From Anoplolepis gracilipes (taxonomy: Eukaryota; Arthropoda; Insecta; Hymenoptera; Formicidae), in the NCBI RefSeq assembly GCF_047496725.1, contig NC_132971.1:3242501-3306500 (forward strand): a stretch of DNA of 64,000 nucleotides, read 5' to 3'. Position 1 is the first letter of the stretch, and every line of letters begins with the position of its first letter. The position numbers and the translations under genes were made by a program. Under the pieces are notes generated by a model, which was not told the origin of the DNA, did not search any database, and was given only the letters and a program-made list of their open reading frames with translations. Below, one piece after another: positions 51,601 to 61,977 of this stretch.

Positions 51601-54078
51601 TAACGTTCTACGCGCCACGATCTACATTCTACCTCATTGTGCACCAAGCTTATCCAGGACCACCCGTGCGATTCTCACATTCTGATAACGAAAGGCCGTG
51701 AAACATTCTCTCCGGCGCATCCCAAACGCGTCCCATGTCTTACTCCTTCTTTTAAACTTATCGTTCGTTCGCCTCGATGAAAAGCGCTTGGTTTAAACGC
51801 TTGTTTTATTAAAAACAAATTCTATTAGCGCTATGATTTTTATCTTTAAAATTGAAATAGATGCGTCATTTATATAGTAATAATTTGCATAATATGTTAC
51901 CTACAAGAAAGATAGAAAAATTATGTATGTAGAGGACTTAATAACGGATAATAAATATCAGAGACTGTAGTTACAAATTAAGTATTTTTTACAAAAAATT
52001 TAAGCTTTTTTTAATGAAATGATTTTAATAATAATAAGTCTGCAATACATGTATGTATATAAAGCTTTTCGTATTTATTGCATTTGTTTTGCTTCACGTT
52101 GATTAATTAAATGCGCGGAATTGACATTGTCTTTATTTGCGGAACGACGCAAGAAAAAGGTGACAAGAAAGAATACTTGGAACGTGGGAAATGATTAAAC
52201 TAAATGCGCGGAAATGTTAATGGGGTGAGCGGCGTGTAATTGAACGCGAGACATGGGAATACCCGGCCATAGCCGCAGCTTTATTTCTTACTCAATGGGC
52301 GACGTAGACAGCAATTCCCAGAGAAATACGTTCCACTTTCGCGAAGTCAAGGCCGTTAATGCAAACCACCAAACTGCTAGAACGCTCCTTTCCTGCAGCT
52401 TAATCACTTAAGTTCCGCCTTTATCAGCCATGTTTCGACGAACTCTGCGCGAGGTAGTGAAACTTAGATTCCCATATCGGTAAACTGTAGCCCCGCGAAT
52501 GCATCTTCTCACTGTAAGATATATGTATTTATCCACGGCAGAGAGAGAGAGAGTGAAGAATAATGAATAGGCTTTCTGACCGTCCTTACAACGTCATTGC
52601 GTTGTCAGCGCAACAGATAATGCTACAGCAGAGTTAATCGCTTTGCTTCTCTTGCAATGGCTCTGAAATAAAATTCTCTAATCGTCGCCCCGTCGATAGA
52701 GAATAAAATATTATGATAACTAATGTCTGCAACAAACACACGCATGTTCAATGTTCCAGTTCTACGTTTCTGCAAAAGCATTATACATTACAATTATATA
52801 TAACCCATGTTTTAATAATTATACTCCGTATTATGCATGAAATTTCATACATACATCAACTAAATAATAAATGAGCATCCACAATATATGCGCATTACAA
52901 TAAAATTGCACCTACGGCAATGTATACTCTGCAACGTCCTGTTAATAATCGAATCGAACAAGAGGACTGTAAAATTTTCGATATCGAGGAACGACGCCCC
53001 GACACGAGACTTTGACGAATTTACCATGCCTTGCAAGAAATATTACTTCGCGTGATTCTCACTCGGACGGAAACAGTGTTGAATCCTAGCGCCCGTCTGC
53101 ACACATACATACACACGCGAACAATCGCGCGCGGGCCGATAAATAATAAAAGCTCGGAGACTTCGGGAAAACGATTTTTCACGTATCTTCGCCCGTATTC
53201 GGCGAGTGGGAGAAAGTCGAATAGGGGATTTTCCTTGGGGATACTCCAATATCCTGGGAGAGGAGTACGTATATCCGTACGTTCGCGCGCGCGCGCCCCT
53301 TTCAACCCTCGAATTTTATTAACGTATCGACGGCGGCTATGGACGTAGCGCGGCCGTGGTGAAACGGTGAAGGGGTGAGGGGGGGGGAAGGGGGCAAAGG
53401 GAAACGGGAAGGGAAGAGTGGCGGATTTAGGGGCCTCCGCGCGCCGGAGGGGTGCGAGGAGGGGGTGTGAGTTGGGAGCGCCTCGCGCCGCATAATGTAT
53501 AACATCATCTTTTACGATATCTCTTTCCGGGGCGCACCGGGGTATAGGTAATGCACGGTATTGTATTTTGCGATTGCATTTTCAGAGACGTCCGCCTGCG
53601 CTTTGAATATAAAGTGGCGGCGGCGCCTGTTTCACGTATAGCAACGCGCACTGTCGCCCCGCCAGCCGTACCAAATAGGTACAGTACTACTAGCAGCTGT
53701 GCCAGTCTGTACGGTAACCGCCCGTTATTATCGCGCTCGAAGTCGGTAGATACTTCTCGAGAGTGCTGCGATCAGAAGGCACACTTTTGACGGTATATCG
53801 AAAGGTAGAACGTTTCACCTATTTTTATACATCGATTTTCTATCATAAAACGACTGTATTTTCTTATATAGATGGGAGCAATCAATTTTGCGGTGCATAG
53901 TATAATATTGACACACGGTCACTTTATTACTATTGCGTTGCGAGAATCGAGCGAAGTTAGAGGCGCGAAATGCTGCCTGTATCATATAAAAAAGTATTAT
54001 TAATAGGTAATAAATAATATTAATTTATTGTAATATGTAATATTTTTTGGGATAAAATAAAATTTTTGAAATAAATAC

Positions 54079-54104
54079 TTAATATAATATAATATAATAT
54101 ATAT
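54079..54104. repeat. (TAATA)n pentanucleotide repeat
   Basis: Four or five TAATA units at the start of the AT-rich compartment. Confidence 0.85.
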
Positions 54105-55897
54105 GTAATAATAACTGAACGTAATTAATTTGACAGTTAAGAAAAAAATACGTATTCTGTCTAAAAAATTTATTATATATTAATACGTGTTTAATATTCG
54201 ACAGCGACGAGAATTGGTTGATGTTTATATTTTCGACATATAGCGTATAGCGTACTGCTTGCGGTTGTTTTGGAGCATTCATTTCAGCAAGCTATAATGA
54301 GCATGCAGCTTTCATTGATAATGACGCAAAACGTTATATGTTATCGTATATGTTATCTTTACCTCTTTAAAAACGATCACGACGATATTGGAAGTACATA
54401 TCGTGATTAATAATGCGATTATTTTCTAAACGATACGGTTATTATAATTAGTAATTATACGTCCGCACAATTTACTTACTTATGTTATGGAAGACGCATA
54501 AAAAATATTATATTCTCTGCAACATATTGAAAAAGATATTTTGTACGAATTTTTTATTTGAAGTGAAAAAAAAGTGACAGGAAATAGCAATTATAAATCA
54601 TAGCTTCATTCTGAATGATAATTATATTTTCAATGTATAAACATATATTAAGTACGATAAGTCTATTGCCAATTGAAATAATATTAGACTCATTAATTTA
54701 TTCGAAATTTTTGGATCAAGAGGGCGATGTATTAAATAAATGACGTAACGAATAGGATAATAAATACCAATTCATGTATTACTAAAAATCCTCAAATGGT
54801 CAACTGTTTATTCAATAGATTTATTTACTCTTATTAATAATTTATTACTTAAATTGTTTAAAAAATATTACATAAATAATATAGTATATTTGTGAATAGT
54901 ATGTCGTGTCTTAAGTAATCGTAAAATCTATTTGTAGATCGCGCGGTATTATATTAAAGTTGAAATACTATTTTGGAATTTTTCATTTGGTGATTAATCA
55001 TCGGGAGAAAAACTGATCAACTTCCAGTAATGACTTCACTAAACTTAACTAACTGGAAGATATTCTATTAAAAACTTGATTAATAAATATAATCGTAATC
55101 ACACATCTCATATTTTGGATTATGTACACAAAATTTTACATTCACAAATATATATAAATTGATGTTCTTACGTGATTTATTCGATAGAAATCCATCGTGT
55201 AAGTAAGCGGTATATAACCTACACAACAATAATATGCAGGATATTTATTTGATTTTAATTTATATATTTACATAATATGATAAAAACGATAGAGATATAT
55301 ATACCACCTTAAAGTGCAAACGTATTCTATTTGTTAGCATAGAAATAATAATTTCCCAATGAAGAACGCAAGCTGGAAGAAGGCTCGGGAAAGCTGGATA
55401 ACAACGGAGTAATATTCAAATGAGCAATTTATAACTAATTTAATTTATTACTTAATTAGATTATATCAATTATACTTATTCCTAATTTATAGTTTATTAT
55501 AAAACTATAAAGAACAAAATATTTGATACTATACATATTTTATAAATCGTTAAATATTAAATATAAGATACAATATATTTATATGATAAAAAATCGATTA
55601 ACAGAGCGCATCTCTACGCAAAAACGACGTGCTATTACTCGCTTAATGAGACATGAGCCATGCATTTCTTGTGCTATCTATTGAAACGTTATCTATATAA
55701 TCCCCCATCGTTCTCTATATAAAATTATGAGCTTGTTTGATTAATTCTCTTCATAATAAGCTATTCTTAACCGTATCAACACAGCAATTATTTATCAAAT
55801 TTTTCAGGTAATATATTCGGATTAAAAATCGAAGCAGTAGAAATTCCCTCACAATATATTTACAAATTATGTTTATTACTCAGTTATTTATATATAT

Positions 55898-56086
55898 ATA
55901 AATATGTGTGTACGTATGTATGTATAGATTAAATTTAATTTTTAATTTTTACAACTTAAAAATATTTTATTATAATAATATTTTTATTATATATATATAT
56001 TAAGTTGTAAAAATTAAAAATTAAATTTTATATATACATATATATATATATATATGTATAAATTTAATCTATACATACACATATTT
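55898..56086. repeat. AT-rich fold-back (large imperfect palindrome)
   Basis: The left arm, 55898-55959, reads TATGTATAGATTAAATTTAA and then TTTTTACAACTTAA. It is matched in reverse complement by 56000-56086, with about 25 extra TA-type bases inserted in the right arm. The loop of about 40 bases is itself almost pure A/T. Probably the remains of a small inverted-repeat element with a (TA)n expansion. Confidence 0.65.
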
Positions 56087-56097
56087 ATATTTATATT

Positions 56098-56100
<3 letters not shown>

Positions 56101-56165
<65 letters not shown>
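56101..56165. repeat. (TA)n microsatellite
   Basis: Near-pure AT dinucleotides next to the fold-back at 55898-56086, preceded by a short (TATATT)n run at 56083-56100. Confidence 0.95.
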
Positions 56166-56167
<2 letters not shown>

Positions 56168-56365
56168 AATAGTATGTGTGTTTATTACTATATCTCTATT
56201 GATATATAGTATAACAGCTATTAAAGCATACTATTATTAACATTATCTGGTGCTTATTTTGTTATATTATGTGAAATCAAAAAGCTTTATATCTATTGAG
56301 AAGTGAAACAAGTGTAATCTTTTTATACTTTCGCACTTGTGTGCGCATATGCAGTGATCTTTATG

Positions 56366-56532
56366 GGTATGGTAAAGACTGGTACTATTACGTTTCTTGT
56401 CAAAAATGCATTTTTCCCATTAATAGAAAATTCTTGAAACTGCATCATTTTTAAGGTAGATTATTTTTTTAATCAATCATTTTTAAGATATATTATTTCT
56501 TAATTTGCCAATACATTTTCTTTTGATTTCTT
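56366..56532 (+). repeat. Left copy of a diverged dispersed repeat
   Basis: Similar in the same orientation to 61701-61830 (shared blocks: AGAC..TACTAT, TGCATYATTT, TAGATTATTTTTT, TGCCARTACA, ATTTCTTA), at about 70% identity by eye. This copy also has an internal tandem duplication of about 32 bases (56442-56471 and 56474-56503). Confidence 0.45.
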
Positions 56533-57796
56533 ATGTAAATGGTAGCTGGGTACTATAGGGTATTATAGGCTGGGCTATAAGATACCTTAAGTTAGACTCA
56601 TCAATAAAAAGATAAATTTAGTAAAAAAATTTACACTTGTTTTTTAGAAACACTTTCATCGTAATTTTAGTTTACAAAAATCTTATAAAATTTTTGAAAT
56701 TACTTTTTTCCTAATTAAAATCAACAATTAGCTTAGGCTCCAATAAGAAAAAAAATATATTATCAAAGTATAAAAGTCAAAGCTATACAGCAGATAGTGC
56801 GAGCAATTATGGATTCAAAATTAGAAAACAAATTCAATTACAATACCGAACCTTCAAGCCTTCTCTTTAAGATCATTTTAATGGTACGCAAACGAAATAA
56901 TTAACACGTCATTAACGATGACAATATCATGTCGATCGAAAAAAAGTAAAAATAAAAATCAAAAAGTATAATATTAAAGATGTAAATAGTAACTGCAAAA
57001 CGTATGTCTTAATGTCATGCAAAAAGGAAAAATCTATATTTTAGTATTGTTTTTTACTTACAACTTTTGACTAAATTTCATAATTCGTGTCTACTATCTC
57101 CCCATATGATTAATTATACAATTTTAATTATGTTTGATTTAATTATACTTTATTATAATATTGATTTAATCATATTTTAATTAAAGATATAATTTTAATA
57201 ATTAATAAAACATAAAATATTGTATAAAAAAAATTTGAAAACTTTGCAATTTTCAGATACATTTTGCCTTATTACATTTGTAATATAGAGATGTCGGAAG
57301 CTCAGTTTCGTACTTTTTAGTTAAGCACGTTAAGAATCTTATTACTAATGTATGAATAGTGAGAAGGCAATGGACATTACGAAATCTAGTCGGAAGTTGT
57401 AAATAGAGAACACCACAGTTTTATAGAAAGAACAATGCATAAGAATTAGTTAATTGTCAAGCATAAAAATATAATATAAACTTGAGTGTAAGAGTCTGCA
57501 AGCTGTAAACAATAAAAAAGAAAACGCAATAATCTCACGTTTTGCAGTAAAATCTTCGTAATGAAAGAATTGGCCAGTGTGCAGCACTCAAATCATGATA
57601 GATGATCAAATCACGTACGAAATGTGTTCGAATGTACATTTTGAAACAGAAACATTATTGTAACGCCTGGGGTTACCACATCCTGTAAATAAAAGTCAAA
57701 CAGAAAAGAGCGTGAGAAAAAAGACAGATTGATATAAAATTTGTTTCTGTTTTTGTTTCCCGCTATATGAAAATGAGCGTTTTGTAATATATATTA

Positions 57797-57886
57797 ATCT
57801 TTAATTTTTACAGTTTAATAAAAATATTTTGATATATTAATTAAATTTTACAATTTAATAAAAATATTTTAATATAATAATCTCTT
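57797..57886 (+). repeat. Direct repeat of the fold-back arm motif
   Basis: Two adjacent copies (about 57797-57833 and 57840-57880) of AATTTTTACAGTTTAATAAA followed by AATATTTTRATATA. The same motif forms both arms of the fold-back at 55898-56086, giving four copies in 2 kb. Confidence 0.5.
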
Positions 57887-58222
57887 TATTTCCCATTATA
57901 TTTAATACTGAAAATTTGAAAAATATCACGTACATTTCTTGTTGTATTATTGTAAAAAATAATTGAAAACAATTGTTAAATTATCAAGTTTATCGAAATC
58001 ATGATATAATATCAAATATGACATTATTCAAATAATTTATATGTATATACATATAATATTATTATTAACACGTTTTTTCATAATTCGCAAATTAAAACCA
58101 ATAAGATACATTGCATAGTATAACATACATCGAGTACATCTGAGATAAGGGAGGGCTCATATTATCGAAAAATTAAACAATTATTAAAATAAATTATAAA
58201 ATTATATTTAGTGCACGGAAAA

Positions 58223-58250
58223 TTTGTATTTGTACTTGTATTTGTATTTC
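58223..58250 (+). repeat. (TTGTAT)n hexanucleotide repeat
   Basis: Four units, the second reading TTGTAC. Confidence 0.85.
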
Positions 58251-58719
58251 ACTACCTGTATTTAGCTAGGCGAAAGCTATCCGATTTCCTTGTCACCTTA
58301 CTAAAAATAAAAATACATATATATACAGATATAATTTTATTGCTTACTTAATGCTTATTATATCACAATTATTCATTAAACGTTATTCGTTAAATTCAAA
58401 TTCATTGGTCCATATACTAGAAGAATTAAAAATCAGAAAAGGTAATGTGCCAAAACAAATGATTCTTACTCATAACTTGCAAAATGCTATATAAAACGAG
58501 CCAAAATTCACAAGAATTTATATAAAAGATACACCGTAAAGGTTAGTATTGAAAAAATCTAATGTAAGCAAATCTATTTATAAAAAGATACAAATAAATA
58601 TCAAGATCTTAGGATGTCGTTTACATTTAACAGTATGCTCGTCTGTCTGATAATAATAAAATTTATACCTATAATTTAAAAATTTGTGACAAATAAAACA
58701 TATAAAATATTTGATAAAA

Positions 58720-59283
58720 AATTATTGAGATTGATAAGGCTCTTTTAATGTTTACAAACAACTACTCTGAACGAGAGCGGTTAAGGGTCACACACGGGTG
58801 GTTGTGCGTCGTTTTTGTAGAAATTAAATTTTTCTGCGAAACTGATTGGTACACGAATTTTTCTACTTGGTGTATTTACCAAGATTAATCTTTATTAATT
58901 TTCATATTCGAGAATTTTAATAAACCTCCTTTACTTGCATAAAGAGACATAGGTGAGAAAGATATCGCAGCGAATTCGTTGAATCCGGAATCGAGTCTTT
59001 TGCTTACCGTGCGACCAATCTTATCAGTCAGCTATTCAGCCCCACACTTTTATGATTTATTAACATTCTCGAATATGAGAATTAATAAACATTAGTCTTG
59101 GTAAATACACCAAGCTGAAAAATTCGTGCCCTGTGCACCAATCAGTTTTGCAGAAAAATTTAATTTCTACTAAACCGACGCACACAATTATTCACGTTTC
59201 GCTCGTAATTGCTCTCTTTCAAAGTAGCTATTTGATAAAACTTTTTTGAATATATTGAAGTTTATTAAGTTTCTCAATATCAA
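58720..59283. mobile_element. Fold-back element, about 200-base inverted arms
   Basis: The left arm (about 58720-58927) and right arm (about 59055-59283) are reverse complements. Identity is about 90% by eye over 58801-58927, with one 6-base indel, and lower towards the outer ends. Perfect pairing includes a 21-base block (58817-58837 with 59150-59170) and a 19-base block starting CTTGGTGTATTT (58866-58884). The unpaired spacer is about 128 bases (58928-59054). No long open frame and no clear target-site duplication are visible. It is either a MITE/fold-back transposon or an inverted duplication. If transcribed it would form a long hairpin RNA. Confidence 0.8.
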
Positions 59284-60018
59284 AAAAATAGCTTACACTT
59301 ATTTTGTTTATGTAAAATTATATATTACATAAAATATAACGTATATGTAAAAAGATGAATCTTCACTTTAACTCACAAATTATTAACTTTACATTTTTTT
59401 AAATTTTGTGTTGAAAAGACTAAAAATGCTTTTACGATATCTTAAACTTATATATCTCAAAATATATTAAATTTATTAACTTTTTACAAAGCTGATCTTT
59501 TATTTTTTAAGATGTCAAAAATTTTTCTAGATTTTTAAAAATTGTGTTTCTTGACACATATAGGGACTATTATAAACTTTAAACCATTAGTTATAAAAAA
59601 TTATTGTATTAAAATATGTTCTTATTTATATTAAACTTTTATTTAAAATAACTTATATTTTTTTATTTAATTTAATTAAATTTAAATTAATCTTAGATTT
59701 AAAATCACTTCCAAGTAGAATAAAAAATTATCGTTTATTACTGGTAGCAGCTACAAGGAAAAGCGAAGAAAAAGATTCTGAATCAAAGCTGTTAGTAATA
59801 AATATATACGTATAATATATATACTTTGCCAATATTGCACAGATTAAACTAATGACACAATAAAAACTAAGGTATTATTAATCAAATATAAAATTTTACA
59901 AACCTGTCTTCTACCATGCAAATATTATTTTAAATGTTTTCAATCTCGACGTCATCTAAATCTGATCTTCTTGATATTTGCACTTTTAGTATTTTGTTTG
60001 GGATAATCCTTTCATAAC
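59284..60018. other. AT-rich spacer between fold-back and gene
   Basis: No coding sequence. Contains the presumed 3' flank of the minus-strand gene. Confidence 0.6.
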
Positions 60019-60073
60019 TTTATTTTACAATTTATTCTAGCTTTATGTCGGATTATTTTTTTTTTCCTTTATT
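60019..60073 (-). terminator. Candidate polyadenylation signals downstream of the 325-codon gene
   Basis: Two AATAAA hexamers on the minus strand, at 60068-60073 and 60019-60024, lie 72 and 121 bases beyond the stop codon (60145-60147). Spacing is normal for a short 3' UTR, but AATAAA is common in this AT-rich DNA. Confidence 0.3.
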
Positions 60074-60144
60074 ATCTCCGATTTCAGTGTTTTTTGCGTT
60101 TTTAGTATTTTAATGTTTACAGTATTTTCATATATTTCTTAACA

Positions 60145-61122
60145 TTATTCTCTTCTAGGTTTCTTTTTAATTGGTTCAGATGATTTTTCAACAGCCGTGT
60201 CTTCTTCTCTTACATTTTTATTTGGCTTCAATGGCTGATTAACAAAACTTGTTGACGAAGGATCTACTGAGCGAGGTTTGGCTTTAATAATTTTATTCCA
60301 GGAAAAATCTTTAGACGACATATCTGTCCAACGTTTACAGATTGATTCGAGACCAAAAGTGGGATAATTTCCTACAGCGTGGTAAAACCTATTTTTTAAG
60401 TTAATATTAATATTTTCATCTATTGGTTGAAGTTGGTCTTTACGCTTTAGAGGAAAAGGCTCTACTTCGAATGGATCTCTTTCAACGTATTCTGAGGATA
60501 AAAATTTCTCGCAATCACTAAGGAGTATTACTTTATCACTTTTTCCTGCTTTTTGTTGATGTTCGCTCACATGCTTTATAAAAAAGTCTTCGTACCATGA
60601 TTTGAAAATATTTAATTCGTTTTCGAAATCTCTTTCTGACTTCAAAATCTTTGCAAGGTGTTGGTTGTTCAAATATTGGACAGTTTCTTCACTTTCATAT
60701 TTATGAATAAAATAAAGTGGTAATTTATCACTACCTGAGGCATTTGTACAAAGTATAATAGTTAGTTCATCATTTAACAATTTGTTTAGGTTAACGTGAA
60801 TTTCTTGTTTAGGTTTAAATGGTTTGTTCTTCCAAGCCAGTTGCCACTTAAAAGACGTTGAAGCCATACTATAAATATTATCATAACTAATATTTTCCTG
60901 TCTAATTCGCCGATTGAAGCCATCAAAAAAATCTTTAATTCTCTGTTGTTTCCTTGCACTTGGTTTTTCTTCTTCAGCCTTTTTACTTGGACTTGTTTCT
61001 TCTTCTCGAGCCTTTTTACTTGGACTTGTTTCTTCTTCCGCTTGTCGACTTGTTCCTGGATTGTTACTTTCAAGTGTATCAAAAGTGTTTTTATTGGTAG
61101 GATCACCGCTAAATTCAGCCAT
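60145..61122 (-). CDS. DDE_1 (jerky/Tigger, pogo superfamily) transposase-derived protein, probably catalytically dead
   Basis: This is an intact single-exon frame of 325 codons. The ATG is the first Met: an in-frame TAA lies 18 bases upstream (61138-61140). Residues 1-60 are acidic/basic low complexity with an 11-residue tandem repeat (EETSPSKKA at 30-38 and 41-49). Residues 61-280 follow the DDE_1 RNase-H-fold pattern: ENISYDNIYS (77-85), LTIILCTNASGSDKLPL (120-136), KVILLSD (197-203), LQPID (231-235), and a C-terminal helix with W265 and W275. In active relatives a D-E-T-G motif follows the IYN; here it reads A87-S88-T89-S90, so the first catalytic Asp is lost. D203 and D235 can be aligned with the second and third Asp, with pogo-like spacing. 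The CENP-B/Tc5-type helix-turn-helix domains usual in the family (often about 450-550 residues) are missing. The tail KKKPRRE suggests nuclear location. A full-length frame in about 22% GC DNA cannot be chance. Likely a domesticated transposase; a recent decayed copy is the alternative. The family call rests on motif reading, not a search. Confidence 0.75.
   Translation of the reverse strand: MAEFSGDPTNKNTFDTLESNNPGTSRQAEEETSPSKKAREEETSPSKKAEEEKPSARKQQRIKDFFDGFNRRIRQENISYDNIYSMASTSFKWQLAWKNKPFKPKQEIHVNLNKLLNDELTIILCTNASGSDKLPLYFIHKYESEETVQYLNNQHLAKILKSERDFENELNIFKSWYEDFFIKHVSEHQQKAGKSDKVILLSDCEKFLSSEYVERDPFEVEPFPLKRKDQLQPIDENININLKNRFYHAVGNYPTFGLESICKRWTDMSSKDFSWNKIIKAKPRSVDPSSTSFVNQPLKPNKNVREEDTAVEKSSEPIKKKPRRE
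60976..61035 (-). repeat. In-frame 33-base tandem repeat inside the transposase-derived CDS
   Basis: Two copies of an 11-codon unit encode EETSPSKKA plus a linker, followed by a third degenerate copy (EEKPSARK, residues 51-58). The unit length keeps the reading frame. It gives an acidic/Ser-Pro/Lys-rich N-terminal tail where active relatives carry DNA-binding domains. Confidence 0.8.
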
Positions 61123-61192
61123 TGAAATATTGCTGTCTTATTTCCACAAAATATCGATGCGTTGTTGAGTCGAGGGAAATTTTGCTTACGCA

Positions 61193-61223
61193 CTTGACTA
61201 ATACATATAGATATATTATATAA
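61193..61223 (-). promoter_or_regulatory. Possible TATA/initiator pair upstream of the 325-codon gene
   Basis: On the minus strand a TATATAAT-like stretch (about 61214-61223) is followed about 20 bases later by TTAGTCAAG (61193-61201), which resembles an arthropod initiator. The 5' leader would be about 75 bases. The area is AT-rich, so TATA-like strings are expected by chance. Confidence 0.2.
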
Positions 61224-61700
61224 TATACAGTTTTTTATAATTGAAAATTATGTTAATAATTATTATTAAAATAATTTTTTTAAAACAACTTTATATTTAT
61301 ATACTGTGTGTTACTGATTTAAAAGACACTCCGAAAACTTGTGCTATGTGATGTGAGCTTTTGAAGTATTGAAAATATACTAGCAACTGAACCGTTGTTG
61401 TGCTTAATTGCTCTTGAGAAGGACTTTCCGAAATATAAATGTAAACCAAAATATTATTCAACAATCGTTTATCAGTCGTCTCACTGACAATAATATTTTC
61501 TTATTTCTTATGTTTACTGTTTATACGTACATTACCATCGGCTAAAATATTTATATTACTTATGATTTAGTAACATGATAAAGTTAAAGAAGAAAAAATA
61601 TGAAACTATGTTAGCAAACTATGCATTGTACATATCTTTTATAATGAACCTTGTTAATCCATTTTATAAATTACTTTTAACATGGGGAATTGTATAAACA

Positions 61701-61830
61701 AAGCATAGACCAATACTATATTTTTCGTTAAAATATAAGCAATTTTTTCTTTTCGAAAAATTTTTGGAGATGCATTATTTCGAAATAGATTATTTTTTAA
61801 TATGCCAGTACAATGTATTTGCTATTTCTT
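61701..61830 (+). repeat. Right copy of a diverged dispersed repeat
   Basis: Same-orientation match to 56366-56532, without that copy's internal duplication. The two copies lie about 5.3 kb apart on either side of the 325-codon gene. They could be old terminal direct repeats or unrelated insertions of one family. Confidence 0.4.
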
Positions 61831-61957
61831 AATTCTTCATAATTACATTTTGGTTATTCTGTTTTAATGTAATTTTACGATTTTCATTTTTCGTAATTAG
61901 TATTAATATTGCTTATAATAAACATTAAAAAAATATTGTTTTGCGTTTATAATTACT

Positions 61958-61977
61958 GTTAAATAAATTTATTTAAC
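61958..61977. repeat. 20-base perfect palindrome
   Basis: GTTAAATAAATTTATTTAAC is exactly its own reverse complement, and pairing continues imperfectly outwards (AATTACT with TGCAATAATT). Could be a hairpin or a dimeric binding site; chance is possible in AT-rich DNA. Confidence 0.5.

Larger units (their letters stand above)
44557..53960. other. Non-coding up to the compositional boundary
   Basis: GC-rich 46200-46790, 48000-48500, 49080-50200, 51080-51720 and 53000-53800. AT-rich 46800-47040, 48520-48960, 50220-50460 and 51800-52110. GCGCGCGCGCGC at about 53285. No frame has recognisable protein motifs. Confidence 0.65.
53961..58719. other. AT-rich compartment, non-coding left part
   Basis: GC falls to about 20-25%, and no frame above 60 codons is found beyond about 54.3 kb until the gene at 60.1 kb. 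It holds the 55898 fold-back, its motif copies at 57797, the dispersed repeat at 56366 and a small hairpin GGTATTATAG/CTATAAGATACC at 56559-56586. Confidence 0.7.

Noticed and set aside
60786..61193. 135-codon minus-strand frame overlapping the start of the transposase-derived gene
   Set aside because: A frame-shifted shadow of the real CDS; its Lys/Gln-rich repeats come from reading the 33-base repeat out of frame.
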